From Caulobacterales bacterium (GTDB lineage: Bacteria; Pseudomonadota; Alphaproteobacteria; Caulobacterales; Caulobacteraceae): a stretch of DNA of 39,540 nucleotides. The stretch covers positions 1 through 39,540 of the forward strand of contig JAFKGN010000170.1 in assembly GCA_017307205.1 (NCBI GenBank). The letters run 5' to 3'. Position 1 is the first letter of the stretch, and each line of letters begins with the position of its first letter. The notes below the pieces were generated by a model, which saw only the letters and a list, made by a program, of their open reading frames with translations, was not told the origin of the DNA and did no database searches. Both the position numbers and the translations under genes were made by a program. This document shows positions 1 through 9,069 of the stretch, piece after piece.

Positions 1-1084
1 TTGTGTTGGCCAGGCTTTCGAACTCCTGGCCCATCCGCTCGATGGCCTGGGCCGAGCGCTGCTCGGCCACCGCCACGTGCGACGACATTTCGGCCAGACG
101 GCTCTCGATGCGGTCGAAACGCCCCTCTGCGGCTTCCCGCAGCTTGTTCGCCATCTCGATGCGGGCCGCTTCCATGCGGCGGCTCAGGTTGGCGGCCAGT
201 TCCTCAAGGCGGCGATCGGCGGTTCCGCCGGCCGTCTCCACGGTGTTCAGGCGGCCGTCCAGGGCGTTGAACGAGGCGCCGAGCGTCTCGATGGCCTCGG
301 CGGTGCGCGCCTCAGCCGCCTCCAGGCGCTGGCCGATGCGTCCGACCACCGCGTCCACGATCTCGTTGGTGTCGAGCGGCGGTAGGTCTTGACCCCCAGC
401 GCCGTCAATCTCCATCCGCGACACGCGCGCCTCGACTTCCGCCACCGCCTGCCGGGTGCGAGCTTCACCATCATACAGATGGCCCGCAACTTTGCCGAGT
501 GCTTGTTCCAGCGCCTTCAAAGCTTCCGCTGAACGCGGGCCGTGCGCCTCCAATTCAACCCGGCGCAGTCGATCAGCGGCGCGAGATTGTTCAGTTTTCA
601 GTTCATCGACCGCGCCTTCGAAGCGGGCGGCCACGGCGACATGCTCGCGCTCGGCCACGTCCAGCCGCCCGATGACGCCGCGCACCGACTGGTCGATGCC
701 GCTGATCGCCAGGGTCGATCGCCGCTCGGCGGCCTCGATGCGCTCGGACAGACGCTCCAGGGCGGCGGTGACGCGGCCCACTTCGTCGGCGGGGTGCTCG
801 GGCGCCCGGAAGCGGCTGGGGGCGTCGCCGGTGACGCGCGGCTCCTCGCGATAGGGCTCGCGCATCGGCGTCGCCGAAGGATACAGCACCGAGGACAGGG
901 CGGACGGCGCGAAGGGATTGGGCTCCGGCTCCACCGCCGGATTGGCCGCCGCTTCCTCATCCTCGAGGATCAGGCGGTTCAGCAACTCGCCCAGAGTCAT
1001 GCCGCTCCGACGTGCGAGGTCCTTGGCCACTTCACGCGCTTTAGGGTCGATACCCTTCACGCTCCAAGGCGCCCCCGCGCTCAT
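1..1084 (-). CDS. podJ: PodJ-like polar localisation factor, N-terminal part (runs off the window)
   Basis: Translating the minus strand from the ATG at 1084 gives an open frame to the window edge, so only about 361 N-terminal residues are present. The protein begins MSAGAPWSVKGIDPKAREVA followed by a short ribbon-helix-like segment (LARRSGMTLGELLNRLI). This opening is, from memory, characteristic of Caulobacter PodJ and related Sel1/peptidoglycan-binding polarity proteins. From about residue 85 it is charged, Ala/Glu/Arg-rich and predicted coiled coil, with repeated 'AERR/AEART..AIE' units, as in the cytoplasmic half of PodJ. The TM segment and periplasmic C-terminus expected of PodJ would lie outside the window. 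An AGGAGA ribosome-binding site precedes the ATG by about 9 bases. PodJ recruits pilus and holdfast factors at the new pole. A generic coiled-coil paralogue with the same N-terminus cannot be excluded. Confidence 0.68.
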   Translation of the reverse strand, partial: MSAGAPWSVKGIDPKAREVAKDLARRSGMTLGELLNRLILEDEEAAANPAVEPEPNPFAPSALSSVLYPSATPMREPYREEPRVTGDAPSRFRAPEHPADEVGRVTAALERLSERIEAAERRSTLAISGIDQSVRGVIGRLDVAEREHVAVAARFEGAVDELKTEQSRAADRLRRVELEAHGPRSAEALKALEQALGKVAGHLYDGEARTRQAVAEVEARVSRMEIDGAGGQDLPPLDTNEIVDAVVGRIGQRLEAAEARTAEAIETLGASFNALDGRLNTVETAGGTADRRLEELAANLSRRMEAARIEMANKLREAAEGRFDRIESRLAEMSSHVAVAEQRSAQAIERMGQEFESLANT

Positions 1085-1086
1085 CC

Positions 1087-1170
1087 GAATCGTTCTCCTG
1101 GGACGATGTAATGAACGCTAGCCACCGATTCCTAGTGTGTAAACGAGTGGTGAACACCAAATCTTGAGTC
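1087..1170. promoter_or_regulatory. Cluster of three GANTC (CcrM-type) sites upstream of podJ
   Basis: GAATC lies at 1087-1091, GATTC at 1127-1131 and GAGTC at 1166-1170, spaced 40 and 39 bases apart, all in the 212-base gap upstream of the podJ start. In Caulobacter, CcrM methylates GANTC and GcrA reads this mark at cell-cycle promoters; podJ is an established GcrA-controlled gene. That these sites act here is inference. Confidence 0.5.
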
Positions 1171-1296
1171 GCGGCATTTTGGCTGTGGACAGTTCTTTCG
1201 CCCCTTACAGCCTGGAGTAGAGCTTCACCCTGCGTGCGCGGAACGCGTCTAAGCGCGGCCTTGCGCCCTCGCGAAGCGCCGGGCAGAAGTCCGGGC

Positions 1297-1500
1297 ATGG
1301 ACATGCCCGTCACCATCGCCCTCACCCTGTTCTTCGCGGGCTTTGCGGCCTTCTGCGGCTGGCGTGGCGCCCGTCCGCCCGAGCCGCTGAAGGGCCCGCG
1401 CATGGCGCCGTGGCGTTTGCTGATGCTGCTGTCGGCCGCCGGTTGCCTGCTGATGCTGACCCACCTGGTCAACCTGCTCGGCTTCGCGACCGGTCACTAA
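1297..1500 (+). CDS. Small two-helix membrane protein, 67 aa
   Basis: The 67-residue product has two hydrophobic segments, about residues 4-20 (VTIALTLFFAGFAAFCGW) and 42-62 (LLMLLSAAGCLLMLTHLVNL). They are joined by a short basic/proline loop (RGARPPEPLKGPRMAPWR), so a two-pass inner-membrane protein is likely. I recognise no named family; similar orphan proteins are common in Caulobacteraceae. Two in-frame ATGs (1297 and 1303) are possible and neither has a strong ribosome-binding site. The stop codon TAA overlaps the stop of the convergent downstream gene by four bases. Function unknown. Confidence 0.65.
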   Translation: MDMPVTIALTLFFAGFAAFCGWRGARPPEPLKGPRMAPWRLLMLLSAAGCLLMLTHLVNLLGFATGH

Positions 1501-3137
1501 GCGGATCGACGTTTCGCCAACCCCGCCACCCCACCGGACGACAGCAGCCCGACGTCCGCCATCAGGAACGGGATCGCCCAGCGGTGCGGCGTCGCGATGT
1601 AGCGCGGCTGCCAGAGCGGATCGTACTTGTCCTTGTACTTCCGCACGCCCTGGAAGTTGTAGAAGTTCTCGCCACGCTCGAAGAGCAGAGAGCCGAGACG
1701 CGACATCATCGGCGCGAGCGCGCGGTCATCCAGCCCTGCCAGCGGGGCCGCCCCGAAGTCGAGCGCCGTATAGCCCTCCGCCTTGCCCCACTGCAGCAGT
1801 TCCACGAACAGGTAGTCCATGATGTGGCTCGGCCCATCGGGGGCGTAGCGCATCAGGTCGATCGAGAAGGCGCCCTTGTGCGCCGTGGGCCACAGCGTCG
1901 CGAACGCCTGGATCTTGCCTTCGAAGCGCACCACCGCGACGGGCCCCTCGGAGACGTAGCGCGCCTCGAAGCCCCCCAGCGAGAACGCCTTGTCGCCGCC
2001 GGCATGCGTCGCCAGCCACGCGTCCGACACCCGCTTGAGCTCATCCATGACCGCCCGGGCGCCGCCGGGCGGCAACACCTCGAAGGTCGCACCGTCTTCA
2101 CCGGCCTTGCGCCAGGCGCGGCGCAGGTTGCCCCGCTTGCGGCCCTCCAGCGAGAAGCCTTCCAGCGGCGTCAGCGCCAGCTCGCCGATCTTCTGGATGG
2201 AGAGCCCAAGCTCGACCACGTCGGGCAGATCGTCCGGCCCGAGGCCGTAGAAGCCCACCCGCGCCGCATGGGCATAGGCCAGCTCGCGAAACCGCCAGAA
2301 CATCTCCAGCCGCTCGGCGCGCTTGCCGACCGGCGGCCCCAGCGCGATCCACGAGCGCCCGCGCACGCCGAACATCAGGAAGCTCTCGCCCGTCGGCGAG
2401 AACAGGAACCGCTTGTCGCCCAGGAGAGCCAGGTTGGCCGATGGCTCAGCGTCCTCGGCCTGGGCGAGAATAGTGCGCACGCGTTCGAAGTCGGGGTCGT
2501 CCTCCCCCACCACCTTCGGCGTGGCGGCGGTGGCGATCAGGCGCCAGGCGCCGATGGCGAACAGCAGGATCGCCGCGGCGGCCGACGAGCGGATCGCGCG
2601 GTTGAGGTCCTTGTCGGCCAGGGACTTCCACCACGGCAGGTCGCCGAAATCGGAGTGGGCGAACGACCACCAGCCCAGCAGGGCCGCGCCGGCCATCACC
2701 GCCGCCATCGAGGCCAACCATCCGGGCGTCACCTCCATCCGGCTCAGCGCCGCCTGCCGCCAGAACGCCCGCCGCACCGGCAGCAGCAATAGGGTCAGCA
2801 CGGCCAGCGCCGTCGCTTCCTCCCACGCCAGGCCCTTGAACACCGCCAGCACCGCGGCGACGGGCACCAGCACCACGGCCGCCGTCCACGCCGCGTCCAG
2901 ACGCGACCGCAGGCCGAAGGCGATCAGCAGCAGCGAAAGCCCGAGCAGCGGCGAGAGAAAGTGGCTGACCTCGATCAGCACCGCCGGCGCATAGACCAGC
3001 AGCACTACGAAACGGGTCGGCAGCGACGGCGTGGCGGCAGAGGCCAGCAGCATCGCCCCCGCCGCCGCGGTCAGCACGGCGGCGACCGGCGGCGCGACGG
3101 CCAGGGATGCGGATCGCAGTTCCTTCAACAGGCTCAA
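1497..3137 (-). CDS. MprF-like protein: membrane segments plus DUF2156 (LPG synthase C-terminal) domain
   Basis: The 546-residue product starts at a TTG behind a G-rich stretch. The first ~210 residues hold about six hydrophobic helices. From about 225 to 530 lies a GNAT-type domain of the DUF2156/MprF C-terminal family, with conserved pieces such as GNLRRAWRKA, FSIDLMRY, ALDFGAAPLAGL and NFYNFQGVRKYKDKYDP. In this family the domain moves an amino acid (lysine or alanine) from aminoacyl-tRNA to phosphatidylglycerol on the cytoplasmic face, lowering membrane charge. Full-length MprF is about 850 residues with a larger flippase region; this one is shorter and probably lacks most of the flippase. 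The amino acid used cannot be told from sequence. It is convergent with the small membrane gene to its left, with four-base stop overlap. Confidence 0.85.
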   Translation of the reverse strand: MSLLKELRSASLAVAPPVAAVLTAAAGAMLLASAATPSLPTRFVVLLVYAPAVLIEVSHFLSPLLGLSLLLIAFGLRSRLDAAWTAAVVLVPVAAVLAVFKGLAWEEATALAVLTLLLLPVRRAFWRQAALSRMEVTPGWLASMAAVMAGAALLGWWSFAHSDFGDLPWWKSLADKDLNRAIRSSAAAAILLFAIGAWRLIATAATPKVVGEDDPDFERVRTILAQAEDAEPSANLALLGDKRFLFSPTGESFLMFGVRGRSWIALGPPVGKRAERLEMFWRFRELAYAHAARVGFYGLGPDDLPDVVELGLSIQKIGELALTPLEGFSLEGRKRGNLRRAWRKAGEDGATFEVLPPGGARAVMDELKRVSDAWLATHAGGDKAFSLGGFEARYVSEGPVAVVRFEGKIQAFATLWPTAHKGAFSIDLMRYAPDGPSHIMDYLFVELLQWGKAEGYTALDFGAAPLAGLDDRALAPMMSRLGSLLFERGENFYNFQGVRKYKDKYDPLWQPRYIATPHRWAIPFLMADVGLLSSGGVAGLAKRRSA

Positions 3138-3191
3138 GACACGCCCCCCGTCGCCATGGCGTGGAAGCTTATCGAGACTCGGAAGCTCGGC

Positions 3192-3383
3192 CTAGGCGAC
3201 GCCGTGCGGCGTTTCGGGCTCGAAGCGCGCGACGACACGGTCCGCCTGCCACAGCTCGGTGACATCCCGGCGCGGCTGGGCCAACGCCCAGGCGCGGGCG
3301 CTGTCATCATCCGGGTGCTCCGCCGCCAGGGAATTGCGGACATGCGCCTGATGATCGAGGAAGAACAGTCGATAGGTTCGCAA
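3192..3383 (-). CDS. Small soluble protein of unknown function, 63 aa
   Basis: The product opens MRTYRLFFLDHQAHVRNSLA and continues as an acidic/polar protein ending RFEPETPHGVA. The '(M)xTYRLFFLDxxxxI/V' opening followed by an alpha-helical 'ARAWALAQ' segment resembles a group of short alphaproteobacterial hypothetical proteins I know only by appearance. The start is a TTG; a TGA stop lies just upstream in frame, so no longer form is possible. A promoter-like sequence (TTGCCC, 16 bases, TTATAC) lies 27 bases upstream. It sits on the minus strand between the hybrid kinase and the MprF-like gene, 54 bases before the latter. No function is claimed. Confidence 0.6.
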   Translation of the reverse strand: MRTYRLFFLDHQAHVRNSLAAEHPDDDSARAWALAQPRRDVTELWQADRVVARFEPETPHGVA

Positions 3384-3409
3384 CAGTCAGACGCCCCAAG
3401 ACGATCCTC

Positions 3410-3437
3410 GTATAATGATCGCGGGCGCCGGGGGCAA
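3410..3437 (-). promoter_or_regulatory. Candidate sigma-70-type promoter for the 63-aa gene
   Basis: Read on the minus strand, TTGCCC (3437-3432) and TTATAC (3415-3410) are separated by 16 bases, close to the -35/-10 consensus. They lie in an otherwise AT-richer 118-base gap between the hybrid kinase stop and the small gene start. Confidence 0.4.
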
Positions 3438-3501
3438 GTTTGGCCAAATGATTCAGGCCGAAGTTCATTATGTCGGCTAGCCGACAGCCCAAGTAACAGG
3501 C

Positions 3502-6309
3502 TTAACCGTTCTTAGTCGTCAGCTCGACCATTTCGCGTATCTTTCGCGCCAGATCGTCCAAGGCGAAGGGCTTGGTGATCATTTCCATGCCTTCACCTAA
3601 GAATTCGGATCGCTGTGCGGCGTTTTCCGCGTAGCCGGTGACGAAAAGCACCTTCAGGTCCGGTCTCGTCTCGCGCGCGATTTCCGCCAGCTGGCGACCG
3701 TTCACGCCCGGAAGCCCCACGTCGCTGACCATCAGATCGATCTTGGCGGATGAGCGCAGGATCGGCAGGGCCGCGTCACCGTCATGGGCCTCCAAGGTCT
3801 GGTAACCGAGCTCGCTCAGCACCTCCATGACCAGCAGGCGCACCTGGGCGTCGTCCTCGACCAGCAGCACCGTCTCGCCATCGCCGCGCGGCGCTTCACT
3901 CGGGGTGCTGGCGGCCGTATCGACACGGTCGCCCATGAGCCGGGGGAGGTGCAGGGTCACCACCGTGCCGCGCCCGACCTCGCTGTCGAGCGCCAGGTGG
4001 CCGCCGGACTGCCGCGCGAAACCGTAGATCATCGAAAGGCCGAGACCGGTGCCCTGCCCCAGCGGCTTGGTGGTGAAGAACGGATCGAAAGCCTTGGCCG
4101 CCACGTGCGGCGGCATGCCGACGCCGGTGTCGGTCACGCGGATGCTCACATAGTCGCCCGCCGCCGGCCCGTCGCCGGGCCGCGCCGGCTCAGGCAGGGT
4201 GACGTTGGACGTCTCGATGGTCAGCCGTCCGCCGTTCGGCATGGCGTCGCGGGCGTTGATCGCCAGGTTCAGGAGGGCGCTCTCCATCTGGGCACCGTCG
4301 CCGTAGGCGGCCCAGAGCCCCGTCTCCAGGTCGATCGCCAGGTCGACCTGCTCGCCCAGCGTCCGGCTCAGCAGCTCTTCCATCGAGGCGACCAGGGCGT
4401 TGACGTCGGTCGGCTTCGGATCGAGCGACTGGCGGCGGGCGAAGGCCAGCAGGCGATGGGTCAGGGCGGCGGCCCGCTGAGCCGACGTCGAGGCCGCGTC
4501 CATGAATCGCTCGACCTCGTCCTGCCGCCCCTGCTGGATGCGGCGCTTCATCAGGTCGAGGGCTCCGATGATCCCGGTCAGCAGGTTGTTGAAGTCGTGA
4601 GCGATGCCGCCGGTCAACTGGCCGACAGCCTCCATCTTCTGGGCGTGGCGCAGCGCCTCCTCGGTCTGCCGCATCTCGGTGATGTCGCGGCCGAGGGCGT
4701 AGATCGTCGCCTCGTCTGAGGTCACCGTCCACGAGATCAGGCGGTAGTCGCCATTGATGGCGCGCATGCGGTTCTCGATGCGCACCTCGCCGCCGGGCTG
4801 CGCGGCGAGCACGCCGATGGTGTCGGCCGAGGCCTTCACGTCGTCGACGTGCACGTAGTCGAGGGCCGACTGGCCGACCAGCAGGCCCGCGCCCCACCCC
4901 AACAGCCGCTCCATGGCCGGATTGATCGCCCTGAAGACGCCGGCGAGGTCGACGATGCACATCGGCTCGCTGGTGGTGTTCCAGATCCGGTCGCGCTCAG
5001 CTGTGCGCGCCTCGACCTCCGCCTCCAGATTGGTGTTCAGCGCCTGCAGCTCGCGTTGCACGCGCTTCTGTTCGGTGATGTCCCACGACACGCCGACATA
5101 CCGGCGCGGCATACGCGCATCGCCGTCGATCACCTCGCCCCGGCGGGCGATCCAGCGCATCTCGCCGGTGTCGGGCCGCCGGATGCGATACTCGGCGTAG
5201 TCCAGCGGATTGGCGGCCTCCAGGCGCTCGACGCCGGTCAGGCCGCGATCCTCCGGCTCGATCAGCGCCACCAGCAGGTCGGCGTTGATCTCCGCATCCG
5301 GCGAGAAGCCCCAGATACGCCGGTACTCGTCAGACACCTCCAACCGCCCCGTCGCCGGAAACCATTCGAAGGCGCCGATGCCGCCGGCCGTCTGGGCGAT
5401 CCGCAACTGCTCGATGGCCCGCGCCTGGTCGGTGGCGTCGGAGCCTTCGACGAAGATGCCGCTTACCGCACCGTCCGCGCCGCGGATCGGCTGGTAGACG
5501 AAGTCGAGCGTGCGTTCCTCGAGAGCGCCATCTGCGGCTTGCAGGATCACCTTGGCCCCGCGCCCGACGAACGTCTCGCCCGTCCGGTAGACCTGATCGA
5601 GCAGTTCGTAGAACCCCTGGCCTTCCAGCTCCGGTAGACCTTCACGCACGGTCTTGCCGACCACGTTGCGGCCGCCGATCAGGCGCTGATACGGCGGGTT
5701 CATCAGCTCGAACACGTGTTCAGGGCCGCGCAGCAGGGTCATGAACCCCGGCGCCTGCTCGAAGAGCTCGCGCAGGAAACCGGTCTCTTCGACGAGCTTG
5801 CGGTTGGCGGCGGTCAGGGCGCGTTCGGCGAGGACGCGCTTGGTCGTCTCGCTGACGATGCACATCACCCCCGCGACGCCGCCATCCTCGTCACGCACGG
5901 CCGAGTAGGAGATGTCGAAGAAGACCTCTTCCAGAAAGCCCTGGCGGTCGATCTGGAAGGGCCTGTCCTTGGCGGCGACGGTCTCACCGGTCGTCATCAC
6001 ACCGTCGAGCAGGGGCTTCAGATCATCCCAAAGCTCAGCCCAACCTTCGCTGGCGGGGCGACCAAGCACGCGCGGATGCTTGTCGCCGATCGTCGGCGCA
6101 TAGGCGTCGTTGTAGACGGCGGCGAACTCAGCCCCCCAGAACAGCACCATCTCCGCCGCCGCCGGCAGCATCAGGTTTACCGCGGCGCGCAGGCTGTTCG
6201 ACCATTCGGAAATCGGCCCAAGCGGACTGTCCGACCAATCCTTCTGGCGGATCAGGCGGCCAAGCTCGCCGCCCCCGATCGGCCATTCGGTCTTGGGTGA
6301 ATCGCTCAT
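3502..6309 (-). CDS. Soluble multi-PAS hybrid histidine kinase with C-terminal receiver
   Basis: Starting at the ATG at 6309 (AGGGG ribosome-binding site five bases upstream) the product has 935 residues and no membrane segment, so it senses in the cytoplasm. Residues 1 to ~550 hold about four PAS/PAC-like modules (for example [20 protein letters not shown] and [20 protein letters not shown]). The HisKA dimerisation domain carries the phosphoacceptor His at ~571 in [17 protein letters not shown]. The ATP-binding domain shows the N box ([10 protein letters not shown], ~681), DTGVGM (~727) and GTGLGLSM. Residues ~811-935 form a CheY-like receiver with Asp at ~863 (MVSDVGLPG). HWE/FixL-like hybrid kinases of this layout are common in Caulobacter. 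No response regulator or phosphotransfer protein is adjacent, so its target is unknown. An upstream in-frame start at 6366 is less likely. Confidence 0.93.
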   Translation of the reverse strand: MSDSPKTEWPIGGGELGRLIRQKDWSDSPLGPISEWSNSLRAAVNLMLPAAAEMVLFWGAEFAAVYNDAYAPTIGDKHPRVLGRPASEGWAELWDDLKPLLDGVMTTGETVAAKDRPFQIDRQGFLEEVFFDISYSAVRDEDGGVAGVMCIVSETTKRVLAERALTAANRKLVEETGFLRELFEQAPGFMTLLRGPEHVFELMNPPYQRLIGGRNVVGKTVREGLPELEGQGFYELLDQVYRTGETFVGRGAKVILQAADGALEERTLDFVYQPIRGADGAVSGIFVEGSDATDQARAIEQLRIAQTAGGIGAFEWFPATGRLEVSDEYRRIWGFSPDAEINADLLVALIEPEDRGLTGVERLEAANPLDYAEYRIRRPDTGEMRWIARRGEVIDGDARMPRRYVGVSWDITEQKRVQRELQALNTNLEAEVEARTAERDRIWNTTSEPMCIVDLAGVFRAINPAMERLLGWGAGLLVGQSALDYVHVDDVKASADTIGVLAAQPGGEVRIENRMRAINGDYRLISWTVTSDEATIYALGRDITEMRQTEEALRHAQKMEAVGQLTGGIAHDFNNLLTGIIGALDLMKRRIQQGRQDEVERFMDAASTSAQRAAALTHRLLAFARRQSLDPKPTDVNALVASMEELLSRTLGEQVDLAIDLETGLWAAYGDGAQMESALLNLAINARDAMPNGGRLTIETSNVTLPEPARPGDGPAAGDYVSIRVTDTGVGMPPHVAAKAFDPFFTTKPLGQGTGLGLSMIYGFARQSGGHLALDSEVGRGTVVTLHLPRLMGDRVDTAASTPSEAPRGDGETVLLVEDDAQVRLLVMEVLSELGYQTLEAHDGDAALPILRSSAKIDLMVSDVGLPGVNGRQLAEIARETRPDLKVLFVTGYAENAAQRSEFLGEGMEMITKPFALDDLARKIREMVELTTKNG

Positions 6310-6389
6310 GCCGCCCCTACAATCCAAGACGATCATAGCCACGCCGAAGCGGAGCCGTAGCGCCAAGTCGTGAAAGCCGCTGGAAGTTT

Positions 6390-6719
6390 TTAGTTCCTTG
6401 GTGAACGAGCCGTCATGCCCGTCGCGGCGGCGTCGTCGGCGATCTGCGGATCGAGGGCCGGCGGCGCGGGCTCGGTCGCGGGCGCAGGATCGGGACTCGC
6501 CGGCTCGACGACGGGCGCCGGCTCGGGTGCGACGGACGTGGGAGCCGTTCGCTGCGGCGGATCGAGGGGCGCTGAGACCTCGGTCTGGGAGGAAGGCTCG
6601 TCTTCCGCCTCACCACCACTTCCATGCAGGATCAGCACGCCGAGCGTGGCGACCGCGCCGCAAATGAAGCCGAGGACCACCCACCAGAAGGGATTGGACG
6701 CTTCGCCTCGGCTGCTCAA
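6390..6719 (-). CDS. Single-pass membrane protein with Pro/Ala/Glu-rich C-terminal tail, 109 aa
   Basis: The product has a short cytoplasmic start, one hydrophobic helix at about residues 11-32 (FWWVVLGFICGAVATLGVLI), then about 75 residues rich in Pro, Ala, Glu and Ser, with repeats of the type 'PEPAPVVEPASPDPAPATEP'. By the positive-inside rule the tail is probably periplasmic. The TTG start lies two bases beyond the stop of the upstream M15-family gene (TGA-T-TTG), so translation is likely coupled. Its place at the end of an L,D-transpeptidase/MepK-like operon suggests a cell-wall-spanning linker or partner, but that is inference from context only. Confidence 0.65.
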   Translation of the reverse strand: MSSRGEASNPFWWVVLGFICGAVATLGVLILHGSGGEAEDEPSSQTEVSAPLDPPQRTAPTSVAPEPAPVVEPASPDPAPATEPAPPALDPQIADDAAATGMTARSPRN

Positions 6720-6720
6720 A

Positions 6721-7383
6721 TCACGCGCCCTTCCACTGCCTCACGCGACCTGTGTCGACGTGCACGAAGTTCGACACAGGATAATAGCCCACGCCGCCCT
6801 TGCCCATGCTCAGGGCCGCCTTCTGCAGATGCACCAAGTTGCAGCCCTCGACGCGGATGTCCATCGCCTCGCCCTTGGTGTGCAGGCTGTGCTCCGCCAC
6901 CTGCTTGCCCTTGCTGGCCGCGCGCAGCTTGGCGTTGCTGGTCGGCGAGCGGTAGCCGGAAATCACTTGGAACGGGCGCTGGGTCTCAACCTTGCCGGCC
7001 AGGGTGTCGAGCAGGTCGAGCAGGCCGCGGTCGATGTCGTGTACCTCGCCGCTGCGGTGGTCGCGCAGCACCTTGTTCACCGCCTGCAGGGCGTCCGGCA
7101 CATAGTCGCCCTTCTCCCAGTAAACGGCCTTCAGGCTCTCGCCGGTGTGCAGGTTGTGCAGGGCCACCTGCCGAAACTCGGTCATGGCGGCGGCGACGGG
7201 CGCCGACGGCGCAACCGGCTGGGCGATGATCTCTGCGGCATGCTCGGCGGCCAGCGGATGATCCGGCGGAAGGATGTGGTCGGCGGGCGATGGGGGGCGT
7301 CCCCAGGCCAGGATCGGGGCCGAAAGGCCCGCGCCGACGGTGGCTCCAAGGCCGAATTTCAACAGGTCACGACGTTTCAGCAT
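6721..7383 (-). CDS. YcbK/MepK-like DUF882 (peptidase M15) protein, Tat-exported
   Basis: The 220-residue product starts MLKRRDLLKFG, a twin-arginine signal, with a hydrophobic segment to ~27 (LSAPILAWG). Residues ~70-220 match the DUF882/peptidase M15-2 family: VISGYRSPTSNAKLR, then HSLHTKGEAMDIRV and NFVHVDTGRVRQW, giving the His...Asp...His zinc ligand set. The E. coli relative YcbK (MepK) is a periplasmic zinc murein endopeptidase that cuts L,D-crosslinks. The gene lies 52 bases after a YcbB-type L,D-transpeptidase, the same neighbour order as ycbB-ycbK in E. coli, which supports a role in making and opening 3-3 crosslinks. The next gene starts two bases after its stop. Confidence 0.88.
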   Translation of the reverse strand: MLKRRDLLKFGLGATVGAGLSAPILAWGRPPSPADHILPPDHPLAAEHAAEIIAQPVAPSAPVAAAMTEFRQVALHNLHTGESLKAVYWEKGDYVPDALQAVNKVLRDHRSGEVHDIDRGLLDLLDTLAGKVETQRPFQVISGYRSPTSNAKLRAASKGKQVAEHSLHTKGEAMDIRVEGCNLVHLQKAALSMGKGGVGYYPVSNFVHVDTGRVRQWKGA

Positions 7384-7435
7384 GCACGCATCCCTCTACA
7401 CGGATGCGGCACCTAACCCCGGGGAATCCCTAGTA

Positions 7436-8926
7436 TCAAGCTTGGCGGGAGCTGCCTGCGGCGATCCGCTGCAGGAGCAGCGCGTCCCATTTGTAGGGAT
7501 CGTCGCGGAAATTCATCTGCCCGTCGGTCCCCATGTAGGCGGTCCAGTAGAGCAGATAGACGGCCACCGGCCGGGGCAAGGGCACGCGCACGGTCTTGCC
7601 GTCCGCGATCGCCGCGTCGATGGCTTCCGGCGTCCAGGTCGGATCACCGGCCAGCACCGCGCGCGCCAGCTCGATCGGCCTTTGCAACCTCACGCAGCCG
7701 TGGCTGGCCAGGCGGGTGAAACGGTCGAACGTCGCCTGGCTGGGGGTGTCATGCAGGTAGACGGCATAGGGATTGGGGAAGTCGAACTTCACGCGCCCCA
7801 GGGCGCTGTCCGGCCCCGGCCTTTGTTGCAGGCGAAAGTTCCCGCCGCCCGTCGGAATCGCCACGAAGCCGTTGGCGTCGAGATAGGCCCGCCCCTTCGG
7901 CCACAGTTCCTTGGCGGCGATGCCGGCCGGAACATTCCAGGGCGGATTGAGCACGATGCTGTCGATCGCCGACTGCAGCATCGGCGTCTCGTCGCCCGGC
8001 CGCCCGGTCACCGCCCGCATCGACTGTACCGGCGTGTCGCCGTTGAACACAGTCAGCACCGCGGCGGCGATGTTCACCTGAATGCGGTCGGCCGCGAGGT
8101 TGCGGGGCAGCCAGCGCCACCGCTCCATATTGGCCTCGATCTGGCCGACGCGGGTCTCGAGAGGGACATTCAGCGCCGCCAGCGTCCCGCGTCCGACCTG
8201 ACCGTCCGGATCAATGCCGAACCGACGTTGGGCGCGGCGTACGTCTTCCGCCAAGGCCTCGTCGAACAGGTTGGGATCACTCCCTGATGCGGCCGTCGCC
8301 CGCGGATCCTCGGCGGCGAGCCGCGCCCGCAGCGCCTGCGTCCGTGCATCGCGCACCCCGACCTTCAGCGTCGGGCCATCCGGCACGGCGTCCCAGCCGC
8401 CCCGGCGCGCGATCTCGCGATAAGTCTTCAGCCCGTCCTGCAGGGTCTCATAGCCGACGTACGGCGGCGGCAAGTCGGCGAGCCAGGCGGGCAGCCGGTC
8501 CTGCTGCAAGGCGGCGACGAACTCGGGCGCCGGATCATAGGCCTCGGGGCGCAGGCCCCAGTCGGGGGGAAAGCCGCCGGCCGACAGACGACCGACGCGC
8601 ACCGCGCGGGCATAGGCCAGCGTCACGCCGATCAGCTGGCGTTGGGAGGCCAGACGGTCGGCGGGGTTCGGGGTCGAGAACAGCGCCGCTTCACTCGGCG
8701 GGGCGAAGGCGCCGGGCGCGAAGCCGTGCGCCGGCGCGTCCCGCAGTGCGCGCAGCAGGATCGCCGCCTGATCGGCCCTCAGGGCGACGGCATAGGGATC
8801 CACGCGCACGGCGGCCGCCGGGGGTACGTTCTGGGCGGTCGCCACGCCTCCAGCCGCCGCGAGGACGGCAAGCGCCGCGCCCCACGCCCACGGGGGAAAA
8901 CGCCGGATTCGGCTGGTTTCGCTCAT
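7436..8926 (-). CDS. YcbB/LdtD-type L,D-transpeptidase
   Basis: From the ATG at 8926 the product has 496 residues with a Sec-type signal peptide (PPWAWGAALAVLAAAGGVATAQ, cleavage near 31). A helical scaffold region follows, then a peptidoglycan-binding-1 domain near 250 (VRRAQRRFGIDPDGQVGRGT), then the YkuD catalytic domain from ~275 (RIQVNIAAAVLTVFNG). The catalytic motif is HDTPSQATF...RLASHGCVRL, with Cys at ~411. The order scaffold, peptidoglycan-binding, YkuD is that of E. coli LdtD (YcbB), a periplasmic enzyme forming 3-3 peptide crosslinks. A GTG at 8950 is an alternative start; the ATG gives the better signal peptide. It forms an operon with the MepK-like gene downstream. Confidence 0.92.
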   Translation of the reverse strand: MSETSRIRRFPPWAWGAALAVLAAAGGVATAQNVPPAAAVRVDPYAVALRADQAAILLRALRDAPAHGFAPGAFAPPSEAALFSTPNPADRLASQRQLIGVTLAYARAVRVGRLSAGGFPPDWGLRPEAYDPAPEFVAALQQDRLPAWLADLPPPYVGYETLQDGLKTYREIARRGGWDAVPDGPTLKVGVRDARTQALRARLAAEDPRATAASGSDPNLFDEALAEDVRRAQRRFGIDPDGQVGRGTLAALNVPLETRVGQIEANMERWRWLPRNLAADRIQVNIAAAVLTVFNGDTPVQSMRAVTGRPGDETPMLQSAIDSIVLNPPWNVPAGIAAKELWPKGRAYLDANGFVAIPTGGGNFRLQQRPGPDSALGRVKFDFPNPYAVYLHDTPSQATFDRFTRLASHGCVRLQRPIELARAVLAGDPTWTPEAIDAAIADGKTVRVPLPRPVAVYLLYWTAYMGTDGQMNFRDDPYKWDALLLQRIAAGSSRQA

Positions 8927-9069
8927 GGCTCCGACAATAGAGGCCCGCACCCTTCCGCAACCGTTACCGGGGCGATTTGGTTGCTCAGCTTCCGCCGTCG
9001 CGAACCTGCGCCGCGCGGCTGCGTTGACTCGGGCGAACCGGAGACCGCCCCCAAGCGGAGAGGAAGAGA

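Noticed and set aside
1410..2792. 460-codon plus-strand frame
   Set aside because: Antisense to the MprF-like gene; no family signature.
3411..3416. Perfect TATAAT on the plus strand
   Set aside because: No acceptable -35 box lies 16-18 bases upstream and no plus-strand gene follows; it coincides with the minus-strand -10 candidate.
3307..3492. 61-codon minus-strand frame overlapping the 63-aa gene
   Set aside because: It lies in a different frame from the small gene that has a promoter-like sequence, and its product shows no coherent pattern beyond the first 35 residues.
3498..3515. TTAACCGTTCTTA, resembling half of a CtrA box
   Set aside because: It is the end of the kinase coding sequence and lacks the second TTAA at the right spacing.
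6310..6366. Upstream start for the hybrid kinase (19 extra residues)
   Set aside because: The added residues are not PAS-like and the ATG at 6309 has a suitable ribosome-binding site.
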